Shown: positions 7,676-15,602, counted from the first letter of the stretch. The stretch is 27,997 nucleotides of DNA from DUZB01 sp964407525 (GCA_964407525.1 CAYOWC010000027.1:1-27997), one strand, 5' to 3'. Made by a program: numbers and translations. Notes: generated by a model not told the origin, from the letters alone.

Positions 7676-7741
7676 ACCGCAGTTAAACTTGACGCCCTTC
7701 TCCCCAGCATTCTCGACAAAGCCTTTAAAGGGGAGCTTTGA
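7676..7741 (+). pseudogene. C-terminal remnant of a type I restriction specificity subunit (HsdS)
   Basis: The plus-strand frame reads LDALLPSILDKAFKGEL followed by TGA, the characteristic last residues of many HsdS proteins. Upstream, the same frame is open back to an ATG at 7583 but no longer resembles HsdS. No hsdR or hsdM is present in the window. This is most simply the scar of a lost or replaced type I restriction-modification locus. Confidence 0.65.
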
Positions 7742-7782
7742 CGTTCGATGGCCTCCCAAAAACGGCCAAAGAGTTGGTGGTA

Positions 7783-8352
7783 CTATCCCGGCGGTTCTTC
7801 CGAAAATAGCCTTTTGAAGTCCTTCCGAAATGATTTCGGCTGATCATTTTGATAGGCCCAGTAAGAGACAACGGATCTGATCTTTTCCATCTTCACAAAT
7901 CCGCAATCCATCATCAATTTTATTAGCTCCAGTGTTTTGTACGTGGATATTTCGAACTCCTTTGCGACCTCCAGCATATCTGAATCATCCGTCACAACCG
8001 GGAACTTCAAGACATAAGCATGGGCAAGCCCGACAATATCCACTTCGGATACGGAGAACTGGCTTTCTCTGGCAAATTCTCTGATAAAGAAAAAGGCGTG
8101 TTTGATTTCTGAACGCTGGTTTCTGTTCGGAGAAAAACATTGTTTCCTGTTATGGCTATATTCATCCTGGCCAACCCAGAAAAATTTATTTTTGAAGGTG
8201 GGGTTTTTTTCATACTCTTTGTCCAGTTCTTCTATGACACCAAGACAGTGTTTTTCTCTTCTTCCTCCAAATGGGTTTTTCAACAATGGCCGAATGTTCT
8301 GGGCAAGTCTGAAATAGGAACAGGAATCTACGATAATATTGCAGGAGGGCAT
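7783..8352 (-). CDS. PIN-like nuclease, toxin partner of an Xre-ImmA protein
   Basis: 189 aa protein with PIN-fold features: a first acidic residue D9 in IIVDSCSYFRLA, E41/E42 in GVIEELDKEY, D105 in SEVDIVGLAHAYVLK, and a TDDSDM block (D122, D123, D125). The N-terminal phrase and the ExD order match the PIN-like proteins often encoded beside ImmA/IrrE-type regulators. Its ATG overlaps the stop of the Xre-ImmA gene by one base (TAATG), giving translational coupling. Predicted role: RNA-cleaving toxin. Possible misassignment: a non-toxic PIN nuclease acting in phage defence. Confidence 0.75.
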   Translation of the reverse strand: MPSCNIIVDSCSYFRLAQNIRPLLKNPFGGRREKHCLGVIEELDKEYEKNPTFKNKFFWVGQDEYSHNRKQCFSPNRNQRSEIKHAFFFIREFARESQFSVSEVDIVGLAHAYVLKFPVVTDDSDMLEVAKEFEISTYKTLELIKLMMDCGFVKMEKIRSVVSYWAYQNDQPKSFRKDFKRLFSEEPPG

Positions 8353-9500
8353 TAGCAGAGCTCTTCATAAAGATAATGAGCATCTGACAGTGGCAAATTG
8401 AGAAGATTCTGTATGAACCCGGCAGATTTCTTAGTATTTTTCAGAAACGATATCAATGCCTCAAAGAAGGGACTTTGAAATGATTTCTTCGAGCAGGACA
8501 AATATTCGGCGGCTGTAGGCTTCTTATTTTCAAATAAATACTCCGAAACGGTACGAAACTGCCTGTTAAAAACCGTCGTAGCTTTAAAGATTGCGTTATT
8601 CGTCTCAAGATCGATTTCAGGTTCGTCCCTATGTCTCGCATATCTATTGATCTCATAATAGACGGTTAGAGGCGAAACGACTAATTTGGCAGCGATTTCC
8701 TTTAACCGATTGATCTGTTGAGGGGCGGTGTGCAATCGTCGCATTTGGATATATTCGCTTTCAGCAGTCTCTTCATCTATCAGAAGAGCTGCTGCAAAAG
8801 CATCCGCAAAATCCTCTGCTTCGTCGCCTTTTAAATCAGGGGATTTAACATGTCCCAGCTCGTGGGCCATCCAGAATTTAAAATCATGCATCCTGCTGTC
8901 CAGGTTGAGGTAGATCCAGGTTGTCATGGTCTTGGGAAGATAAATGTGCAAGGCATTTTCATGCTGCTCTTTAGCCCCCCAAAAAACCGGTATAATGACG
9001 GCATGATATTGATTAAAAAAAGATATAAAGCTTTGAAAGGGAATTTCCGATGCGCCGGTTACGCCGATCTCTTTTCTAATCTCTTTCGTAACTTTATGGA
9101 TGTATTCATAATCCTGCCTTGGTTTAATCAACGAAGGGGGCCGAGAGAAGTGATCAAAGGGCAGGTAAGGCACAAGCTTTTCCAAAAGAGAGCCCATGTA
9201 TTTAGCGGACTCAATATAACCCTTTGAGATTTTATGCCTGCCTTTCTTTCTAAAGGCGATTAGCGGTTCCTCCTCAGTCGCTATTCTTACGACAATTTCA
9301 TCAAAAGAGAGTTTCAGTATTCTTGCGAGCCTCAAGAGTTTTTCCGGGCGAGGAAATTTTTCCTTTTTCATCCAAGTCGAAATAATTTGCCGTGAAACGC
9401 CTAACTCCGAGGCTAATTTCGACTGAGTCAAACCCATTGCCTCAAACCTGTCGGTCATGTTTTTTATATTTAATTCCTTATCGGAGCGTCTTTTTCGCAT
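8352..9500 (-). CDS. Xre-family regulator with ImmA/IrrE metallopeptidase domain (antitoxin-like)
   Basis: 382 aa fusion of an N-terminal helix-turn-helix (about 23-46, LTQSKLASELGVSRQIISTW) with an ImmA/IrrE-type zinc peptidase domain. The HExxH site is intact (HELGH, 213-217) and is followed by an EAEDFADAFAAALL helix supplying the third ligand. Such proteins repress their own operon, and some cleave repressors. Genomic surveys of toxin-antitoxin loci list this architecture as an antitoxin partner for PIN proteins. GAGGT precedes the ATG. Promoter and palindrome at 9541-9582 fit autoregulation. The first gene of a two-gene operon. Confidence 0.9.
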   Translation of the reverse strand: MRKRRSDKELNIKNMTDRFEAMGLTQSKLASELGVSRQIISTWMKKEKFPRPEKLLRLARILKLSFDEIVVRIATEEEPLIAFRKKGRHKISKGYIESAKYMGSLLEKLVPYLPFDHFSRPPSLIKPRQDYEYIHKVTKEIRKEIGVTGASEIPFQSFISFFNQYHAVIIPVFWGAKEQHENALHIYLPKTMTTWIYLNLDSRMHDFKFWMAHELGHVKSPDLKGDEAEDFADAFAAALLIDEETAESEYIQMRRLHTAPQQINRLKEIAAKLVVSPLTVYYEINRYARHRDEPEIDLETNNAIFKATTVFNRQFRTVSEYLFENKKPTAAEYLSCSKKSFQSPFFEALISFLKNTKKSAGFIQNLLNLPLSDAHYLYEELC

Positions 9501-9540
9501 AATACCTCTATGTATATCAGTAGGTGATGGCTGAAGTAGC

Positions 9541-9582
9541 TTCTCTCAGAGAAACAATAATCAATGTGTCAACTTTTGTCAA
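9541..9582 (-). promoter_or_regulatory. Promoter and operator of the Xre-ImmA/PIN operon
   Basis: Minus-strand TTGACA (9577-9582), 17 bp spacer and TATTGT (9554-9559). A second TTGACA (9567-9572) is repeated 10 bp away inside the spacer. Directly after the -10 lies a perfect palindrome TTCTCT-C-AGAGAA (9541-9553), well placed for repression by the Xre domain. Confidence 0.65.
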
Positions 9583-9748
9583 CCAAAAAGATGAGTTGCT
9601 TTTTTCACAGACCACAGTTTTTCATATCTCATTTTTGAAGCCATAAAGGTGGAAGTTAGGCTCTAAAAAATGTGCATGTTCTGATTGTATTATGCTAAAA
9701 TCGTGACAGCGTAGGGTTGATTTTTTTGGCTTAGGAACGAAGGAGGAC

Positions 9749-9807
9749 GCTTGTCCACAACATTGGAACGGTGAGTGCCTACCAAAATTTGGAGGGTGCC
9801 CTTCATT
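9749..9807. repeat. Direct repeat, copy 2
   Basis: Same sequence order as 6680-6734, with a few substitutions and a 4-nt insertion (GTGAGTGCCT versus GTGCCT). It ends 75 bp before the 382 aa gene. The two copies flank the Fic / PIN / Xre-ImmA segment. Confidence 0.85.
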
Positions 9808-9881
9808 TTGGGACGCTGGCCGATACGGATAAATACTCGACGATATCTTTACAGAACAGTCAAAACTAAAACGGAGAAATC

Positions 9882-11030
9882 ATGAGTGAATACCAGTATT
9901 ACGAATTTCAAGCCATTGATCAGCCTTTGGATGAAAAAGCGATGCAAGCTCTGAGAGATATATCTACAAGAGCGCAGATCACCCCCACCAGTTTTGTGAA
10001 TGAATATAACTACGGTGACTTCAAAGGGAGCCCGATGAAACTGATGGAGAAATATTTTGATGCATTTCTCTATGTGGCCAATTGGGGAACCCGAGAATTT
10101 ATGTTGAAGGTTCCGCTCAGACTGGTCAATTTCGATTTGGTGAAGGAGTATTGCGGCGGCGAAAATGTTACCGCCTATAAGAAGGGAGAAAACCTGGTTT
10201 TTCAATTCATCTCAGAAACCGATGATCCTGAATGGGAGGAGGGTGAAGGATGGCTTTCCTCCTTGATTACATTACGTTCGGATATCCTTCACGGGGATTA
10301 CCGATGTCTCTATCTTGGATGGCTCTATTGTGTTCAGATGAATGATTTTGAAGAGGACGAATTCGAGCCTCCGATTCCTGCCAATCTGGACAACCTGAAT
10401 GCCCCTTTGAAGAACTTTGTGGACTTCATGCGGATCGACACAGATCTCATCGCGGTTGCAGCCAGGAACAGTGCTTCAACAACGGTCGATCAGGCAATAG
10501 ATCAAAAAGCATTGAGTGCCTGGATTACCAAACTTCCTATAGAAGAGAAAGACGAAATTCTGCTCCGCCTGATCCAGGGGCATGACCCTCATCTTGGCGC
10601 TGAGTTGGTTCAGCGCTATCAAAGCACCATTACGTGGGACCACCGTTATGAAGCGGATAAGACACCGCGCACTGTTGCGGATCTGATTGCAAATGGAAAA
10701 ATGCATGCAACCGAGAAAGAACAACGGATCGCCGAAAAGACGGCAAAAGAAATGGCTCGAAAAGAACAGGAAAAAGCGGTGATTCGGGAAAAATACTTAA
10801 ATGAATTAGCCAAACGCGAAGACCAGGTCTGGAGACAGGTGGAAGAACTCATTGGAACGAAACATCAATCAGATTATGACTCTGCGGTTCGGCTCCTTGT
10901 GGATCTAAACGACTTGGGGATAAAGATAAAAAAGGAAAAACCGTTTCAAGAGAAATTGCAGTGCGTTCGTGAAATGCACAACCGAAAATCTAGTTTTATT
11001 AAACGGTTGAATGCGTCGGGTCTGGGTTGA
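9882..11030 (+). CDS. Conserved hypothetical protein, 382 aa
   Basis: Function not recognised. The N terminus (SEYQYYEFQAIDQPLDEKAMQALRD...) and the middle (NWGTREFMLKVP, then WLSSLITLRSDILHGDYRCLYLGWL) look like a well-conserved globular domain. I recall similar proteins as uncharacterised in many bacteria. A charged, probably coiled-coil segment rich in Lys, Glu and Arg follows at about 280-325. No catalytic motif, signal peptide or membrane segment is visible. GGAG precedes the ATG. The following plus-strand genes (DUF3800, nuclease-like, MazG remnant, 576 aa protein) may form one locus. Confidence 0.75.
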   Translation: MSEYQYYEFQAIDQPLDEKAMQALRDISTRAQITPTSFVNEYNYGDFKGSPMKLMEKYFDAFLYVANWGTREFMLKVPLRLVNFDLVKEYCGGENVTAYKKGENLVFQFISETDDPEWEEGEGWLSSLITLRSDILHGDYRCLYLGWLYCVQMNDFEEDEFEPPIPANLDNLNAPLKNFVDFMRIDTDLIAVAARNSASTTVDQAIDQKALSAWITKLPIEEKDEILLRLIQGHDPHLGAELVQRYQSTITWDHRYEADKTPRTVADLIANGKMHATEKEQRIAEKTAKEMARKEQEKAVIREKYLNELAKREDQVWRQVEELIGTKHQSDYDSAVRLLVDLNDLGIKIKKEKPFQEKLQCVREMHNRKSSFIKRLNASGLG

Positions 11031-11047
11031 CAAAGACGAAATCTTAA

Positions 11048-11063
11048 AGAGATCTTTATCTCT
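11048..11063. repeat. Short inverted repeat after the 382 aa gene
   Basis: AGAGAT and ATCTCT arms around a 4-nt loop, 18 bp after the stop codon and 31 bp before the DUF3800 gene. It could attenuate transcription or be an operator. There is no T-tract. Confidence 0.35.
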
Positions 11064-11093
11064 GAAATTAGGCGATAGTACGGAGTTCAGCTC

Positions 11094-11795
11094 ATGAATA
11101 TTGATGTTTATTGCGATGAAGCCTATCCAGATCTTTTTTCGTCAACTCATCCCCGAGCCCGCTTTTTGATCATCGGCGGCGTATGGCTGAAAACAGATGA
11201 CCGCCATCTGTTTAAGTCTGCTATTCATGAGTTGCGCAATCAATACAAAATCGGCGGAGAATTCAAATGGACAAAGGTGTCACCCTCTAAAGAGGAGTTT
11301 TACAAGACTCTCCTGACTTGGTTTCATCAAAAGGGAGATAATCTGCGATTTCGTTGCATTGCCATAGACCATCAACAAGTAGACCTTATCCGTTTTCATC
11401 AAAGCGACCAGGAGTTGGGTTTTTATAAATTCTACTACCAGATGCTCCACCACTGGATTCATTCGTTCAATCACTACCGTATTTATTGTGATTATAAACG
11501 CAACCGTCTGCAAGAACGCTTGCATTCCCTCAAAGAGTGTCTGACTCACGCCAATTTGGCGACCTCTATTGATAACGTTCAGTCGGTTCGCTCCAGAGAG
11601 TCGGTATTGATTCAGTTGGCGGACGTACTGGTCGGAATGGCTTCGGCGCGATTGAATGACCGGCTGACTCCAGGAAGTTCCAAGGAAAGTGTGGTTGATC
11701 ACCTCGAAGAGCTATTAGGAAGAAAGATTGCTCCGACAGCGCTGAGTGAAAAGAAGTTCAATGTGTTCAAAATAAACCTGAACGGGGGGTGGTGA
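11094..11795 (+). CDS. DUF3800 domain-containing protein
   Basis: 233 aa protein matching DUF3800, a family of unknown function found on mobile and defence-rich islands and thought to have an RNase H-like fold. Seen: N-terminal VYCDEAYPD (D8, E9) followed by the strand LIIGGVWL, the segment GEFKWTKVS, and the C-terminal RESVLIQLADVLVGMAS, which corresponds to the conserved QLADLIAG block with its acidic residue. The acidic set fits a metal-dependent nuclease, but activity is inference. The downstream gene begins one base after its stop, so the two are almost certainly expressed together. Confidence 0.82.
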   Translation: MNIDVYCDEAYPDLFSSTHPRARFLIIGGVWLKTDDRHLFKSAIHELRNQYKIGGEFKWTKVSPSKEEFYKTLLTWFHQKGDNLRFRCIAIDHQQVDLIRFHQSDQELGFYKFYYQMLHHWIHSFNHYRIYCDYKRNRLQERLHSLKECLTHANLATSIDNVQSVRSRESVLIQLADVLVGMASARLNDRLTPGSSKESVVDHLEELLGRKIAPTALSEKKFNVFKINLNGGW

Positions 11796-11796
11796 A

Positions 11797-12234
11797 GTGG
11801 TTTGCCCTCCTCTGGTGTGTTACAGAACCACAGCAGAATACCGTACCCATTATGAACATGTATATTGCCGAGGTCCCATCACCACTTTTGGCGGGATTGC
11901 CGTCCGCTTTCGGAAAAGCCGTTTTCCCCACTGTTTTTATGAAAGCACTCGACGAAACCAGATTAAAGACGCGTTTTCTGTCCAGCGAGCAGAAAGGATC
12001 GATTGGATCAAGGCTACCTTGCAGAATCCGAATGCCGATCTCTATGTGGGCTGGGACGGAAAAAAGAAACGGTATGACCCAAGTCATCGAGTTGCGTTGG
12101 TAGTCGGTAATTATATCGTGGTGATCCGCATGAGCGGCAAACAAAGTGCCCAGTTCGTCACGGCCTATGTGGCGGACAGCCCGTCAACACTTGCCAAAAT
12201 AAAAGGGAGCCCGAAGTGGGTTCCCTCAAATTAA
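11797..12234 (+). CDS. Small nuclease-like protein, possibly of the BECR (barnase/EndoU/colicin/RelE) fold
   Basis: 145 aa protein starting at a GTG one base after the DUF3800 stop, with a GGGGGGTGGTG stretch as a possible ribosome site. Seen: HCFYESTRRNQIKDAFSVQRAERIDWIKATLQNP, then a run of strands (RVALVVGNYIVVIRM) and FVTAYVAD near the end. The order HxxF-xxR-RIxWIKxTLxNP, beta strands, FVTAY resembles phage and toxin nucleases of the BECR type, where a C-terminal TAY is typical. No experimentally defined family is recognised with confidence. Coupling to DUF3800 suggests a two-gene functional unit. Confidence 0.55.
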   Translation: MVCPPLVCYRTTAEYRTHYEHVYCRGPITTFGGIAVRFRKSRFPHCFYESTRRNQIKDAFSVQRAERIDWIKATLQNPNADLYVGWDGKKKRYDPSHRVALVVGNYIVVIRMSGKQSAQFVTAYVADSPSTLAKIKGSPKWVPSN

Positions 12235-12237
12235 AAA

Positions 12238-12265
12238 CCGCTGATTTGCCAGGCGGGCTCAGCGG
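12238..12265. terminator. Possible hairpin terminator after the nuclease-like gene
   Basis: CCGCTGA and TCAGCGG arms (7 bp) around a 14-nt loop, 4 bp after the stop codon. No T-tract follows, so it may only be an RNA-stabilising stem. Confidence 0.3.
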
Positions 12266-12421
12266 AAGCCTTTGCAGGTTCTCTTGCCACTGGCAAAGAA
12301 CGTCTCTATTATCAGCACCAGAATGGCAAAAGTCAAGACTAAACTTGGATTGATTTTTCGAAGACGCCAACTCGCCCACACTTTTTGCTAATTCACGAAC
12401 TTTTCAACCTCTAATGGAAAA

Positions 12422-12768
12422 ATGGACATCAAAGAACTACAAAACAAATTAATTTAATTCAGGGACAAACGGGATTGGGGGCAGTACCACAACCCAAAAG
12501 ACCTGGCCGTATCCATTTCCCTTGAAGCGGCGGAACTTCTGGAGATTTTTCAGTGGAAAGATGCCGGCCAGGTGGAGGAATTAAAAACCGATGACACAGC
12601 TCGAAAAAGGGTAAAAGACCGGGAGATGTTCTCATTTACGCTTTGACCTTGGCCCATGAATTTGGCTTTGATTCTGCTGACGTCATCCTGAACAAAATGC
12701 GAATGAATAATAAGAAGTATCCGGCTGAAAAAGTAAAAGGCAGATCCGATAAATATACCGCTTATTGA
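12422..12768 (+). pseudogene. MazG-like nucleotide pyrophosphohydrolase, broken by a stop and a frameshift
   Basis: From ATG 12422 the frame reads MDIKELQNKLI, then an in-frame TAA (12455-12457). It continues in the same frame as FRDKRDWGQYHNPKDLAVSI, LEAAELLEIFQWKDAG and RKRVKD. After KD about 4 bases are missing relative to the expected EIAD block. A second frame then reads DVLIYALTLAHEFGFDSADVILNKM, NNKKYPAEKVKGRSDKY and stops at 12768. These are the conserved blocks of MazG-like (NTP-PPase) proteins of about 115 aa. Two independent lesions argue for a decayed gene rather than a sequencing error. It lies within the accessory locus directly before the 576 aa gene. Confidence 0.82.
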
Positions 12769-12783
12769 AAAGGAACAAAAATC

Positions 12784-14514
12784 ATGAACCAAGATAGAAT
12801 AGCTTTGAAACCCTACCTCGAACAAATCAAAGAATTTTGTCAACCGCTTGCAAAAGAAGAACTGACTGACGTTCTGGTTAGTCTCGCAAAGGATGTGTCC
12901 ACATCTGAAAGAGCTGGATTTATCGAAAAGATCAAATCCATCCTTCCCGATCGCGGCCCGGCCGAAATCCCGGATACTTCTGCAATCGATCAGGTCCTGA
13001 ACAAAATTCAAGCCCTTCGCGAAAGCATAGAAGAAAGGATTGAATCCATTGAGGATGGGAGCTACTGGGATGATCCGGATATCTGGGAAGACAGTGGGTA
13101 CGACGATGAAGATCCCGAATACGTCGACGATGATCAGATAGAGGATGTTGCGGCATTTTTTTCCGAGGCTGAAGATTTTTTCATGGGCGGCTGGCTTGAA
13201 GATGCCGGACGGTTATACGCCTCGCTTTTTGATATGGTGGACTATATTGAAGAAAAAACCTATTTTTCATCATCAGAGGAATTTGATATCAGGGAAGCAC
13301 GGGCAAATTTTTCCCGGTGTATTTATGAAACATGCAAACCAGGCGAAAGGTTGGATGCCTTTGCTGAAGCTATGGCCGTTTATGCTTCCGACCCATATGA
13401 AGAAAATAATCTGTATGATGAGAAATACCCCCTCCTGCAGGATGTGATAGATGCCAGAGAAAGTCGGATAGAAGGCCTCGAAGCCTTTCTTTCAGACTGG
13501 AAGAAATTTCTGGCCCGGAATGATATGGCTGCAAGGCCTGCCTTCCTGCTCTTGGAAGCGGTTCACCTTACGGATGGTATAGAAGGCGTTTCCAGACTTG
13601 CAAGGCAGTGGAAAAGCAAACAACCAAGAGGGTATCTTTTCTGGCTTGACCTTCTGAAGAAAGAAAACAAGCAGGCTGAAATCATACGGATCAGTAAAGA
13701 AGGTCTGGATTCCCTGGAAAACGGATCTTTCAGAGAGCGAGTCGCGCAGTTCTTGATAGATGCCGCGGTAGAACTTGACAACAGGGATCAACTCCTTTTT
13801 GGAAAGCGGGAGCGTTTTACTTCCAACCGAAACGATCAGAATTTGCTTGATCTTGTGGCTGAAGCAGCCCGACAGAATCGAAGAGACGAGGAAATCGCAG
13901 AAATTCTCAAGTTTTTCGAAAACAGCGGCACGGCCCATGAAAAAGGGGCGCTGTATATAAAAGTACTGCTGATGGCAGGGAAACTGGAAGAGGCCGTTTT
14001 AGAAGCAAAAAAAGAAAAGGGCCTGGGCTGGTCCTATGGCAAGGCTGGCGTTGTCTTCGGGGCCGTACTTTGGTCTCTCTCCAAAAGCTCCGGTAAAATC
14101 CCTACTATCGACAAGCTCTTTCGGAACTATGCCAATCAAATTGACTCCTATTCGGGAAGGTTCTCGATAGATGACGAAAAAACTTCGACGTTTTTCGAAG
14201 AAATCACAAAAGGTCTACAGGAACGAAAAGGCGTTGCGAGCCAAGCGGCTGAATGCCTGTCGTGGGCCGAAAAGATTGGCAACAACAGGATCGACGGCAT
14301 TGTTTCTAACAAACACAGGAAGGCCTACGGACGGGCCGCGCAGGTCCTGGGTTCTCTTGCCGAAGCTTACATCTCCATGGGAAATGAGAAAAAAGCATTG
14401 AAAATATTGAGCTACTATTACCACGAAAAATACAACAGGTTCAGTGCTTTTCGAAGAGAGGTGCAATCGGTTGTCGCAGGTTCGTCGGTACTGCAACAGT
14501 GCGGATTTCTATAG
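12784..14514 (+). CDS. Conserved hypothetical helical-repeat protein, 576 aa
   Basis: Function not recognised. Residues 1-60 are helical. They are followed by a strongly acidic stretch (about 79-121: SIEERIESIEDGSYWDDPD, then WEDSGYDDEDPEYVDDDQ). The rest is all-alpha and resembles TPR or similar solenoid repeats (for example EDAGRLYASLFDM, LEEAVLEAKKEKG, SLAEAYISMGNEKKALKIL). I recall comparable proteins beside SWIM zinc-finger proteins, but no SWIM gene is in this window. Start: ATG after AAAAGGAAC. It has no signal peptide. It ends 3 bp from modC, convergently. It is probably a protein-interaction scaffold (inference). Confidence 0.72.
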   Translation: MNQDRIALKPYLEQIKEFCQPLAKEELTDVLVSLAKDVSTSERAGFIEKIKSILPDRGPAEIPDTSAIDQVLNKIQALRESIEERIESIEDGSYWDDPDIWEDSGYDDEDPEYVDDDQIEDVAAFFSEAEDFFMGGWLEDAGRLYASLFDMVDYIEEKTYFSSSEEFDIREARANFSRCIYETCKPGERLDAFAEAMAVYASDPYEENNLYDEKYPLLQDVIDARESRIEGLEAFLSDWKKFLARNDMAARPAFLLLEAVHLTDGIEGVSRLARQWKSKQPRGYLFWLDLLKKENKQAEIIRISKEGLDSLENGSFRERVAQFLIDAAVELDNRDQLLFGKRERFTSNRNDQNLLDLVAEAARQNRRDEEIAEILKFFENSGTAHEKGALYIKVLLMAGKLEEAVLEAKKEKGLGWSYGKAGVVFGAVLWSLSKSSGKIPTIDKLFRNYANQIDSYSGRFSIDDEKTSTFFEEITKGLQERKGVASQAAECLSWAEKIGNNRIDGIVSNKHRKAYGRAAQVLGSLAEAYISMGNEKKALKILSYYYHEKYNRFSAFRREVQSVVAGSSVLQQCGFL

Positions 14515-14517
14515 AAA

Positions 14518-15597
14518 TCAAGTGGTTTTCCATGGGGACAGCGCAATGCTCTTGATCACAGCAAAAACGGGCTGTCCCGTCATCAAGTTCAATTCTTTAC
14601 AGGATTTCCTGGTGATCTGTGCCATGAGAGGGCAGCCCATATCCAGACCCACATGGGCAAACGCTCCACCATCATTGATCACTTGTGTAACTACACAGGG
14701 AAAGACGTTCTGGAAACTACTCTGAATCGGCTTTTCGAGAGCAATGGCAACGCTTCTGGCCGGTATCCGGACACGCACCGATGCACCTGCTGGGGCTTGA
14801 AGACTCCTCGCCTTCAAAACGCCACCAGGGAATCGAAGCCCCATCAGCCCATCGGAATCCTTCAGGGCAACCACCTCTGTTTCTATGACGACACCATAGT
14901 CTTCATTTCCAAAATGCGACCGCAGATCAGGGCGGGACATGAGATGTTCTATGGGGCCGGAAGCCACGGTCCGGCCGCTTTCAAGAAGGACCATATGGCT
15001 CGCCAGGTTGAAAATTTCATCCATGGCATGGGTCACATAGAGGATTGGAATGGAGAACTCACGGGACATTCGCATGATAAACGGAAGGACCTCGTTCTTC
15101 CGATCCGTATCCAGGGATGCCAGAGGTTCATCCATGAGCAGCAATGCTGGACTGGTCAACAGGGCACGACCAATGGCCACCCTTTGTTTTTCGCCACCGG
15201 AGAGTTTTGCCGGTCTGCGCTGAAGAAGATGGGCGATGCCCAAAAGCTCCACCACCTGATCGAAATTTATATAGCGCTGCTTCGGAGGAGTGCGATGCAT
15301 ACCGTACATCAAGTTCGATTTCACTGTGAAATGGGGTAGAAGACGACCGTCCTGGAAGACGTATCCGATCCGACGCTTTTCGGGAGACAGGTTGATGCGA
15401 CGTGCTGAATCAAACATTACGTGGCCATTGACGGCCACACGACCGGCATCAGGTTTCAGCAGGCCGGCCACCATATTGACGATAGATGTTTTTCCTGCAC
15501 CGGAAGATCCGAAAAGAGCCGTCACCCCCGACCGAGCCCCTTTAAAAACGGCATCAATGGCAAAACTGCCCTGTTTTCGTTTCAGATCAATCTCCAA
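14518..15597 (-). CDS. modC: Molybdate ABC transporter ATP-binding protein ModC
   Basis: 359 aa ATPase of the molybdate importer, acting at the inner face of the cytoplasmic membrane. Seen: Walker A GSSGAGKTS (30-38), Q-loop Q82, signature LSGGEKQ (132-138), Walker B LLLMDEP with D156/E157, and switch His in YVTHAMDE. A C-terminal TOBE-like region (about 290-355, ending GQPVFAVIKSIALS) is typical for molybdate binding in ModC. It is the last gene of modABC, starting 5 bp after modB, and is convergent with the 576 aa gene. Tungstate transport is an alternative, but the TOBE domain and ModA sequence favour molybdate. Confidence 0.95.
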   Translation of the reverse strand: MEIDLKRKQGSFAIDAVFKGARSGVTALFGSSGAGKTSIVNMVAGLLKPDAGRVAVNGHVMFDSARRINLSPEKRRIGYVFQDGRLLPHFTVKSNLMYGMHRTPPKQRYINFDQVVELLGIAHLLQRRPAKLSGGEKQRVAIGRALLTSPALLLMDEPLASLDTDRKNEVLPFIMRMSREFSIPILYVTHAMDEIFNLASHMVLLESGRTVASGPIEHLMSRPDLRSHFGNEDYGVVIETEVVALKDSDGLMGLRFPGGVLKARSLQAPAGASVRVRIPARSVAIALEKPIQSSFQNVFPCVVTQVINDGGAFAHVGLDMGCPLMAQITRKSCKELNLMTGQPVFAVIKSIALSPWKTT

Positions 15598-15602
15598 AAG
15601 GT

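Larger units (their letters stand above)
9501..9881. other. Intergenic region between Xre-ImmA and the 382 aa protein
   Basis: A 381-bp divergent region. It contains the Xre-ImmA promoter (9541-9582) and repeat copy 2 (9749-9807). No further ORF with coding character was seen. A plus-strand TAAAAT near 9700 could be a -10 for the 382 aa gene but lacks a good -35. Confidence 0.5.

Noticed and set aside
11767..12144. 125 aa minus-strand frame opposite the nuclease-like gene
   Set aside because: The plus-strand frame has conserved-looking blocks and is coupled to DUF3800; the minus frame has none.
14653..15339. 228 aa open frame opposite modC
   Set aside because: Lies entirely within the antisense of the ModC ATPase and has no motif.
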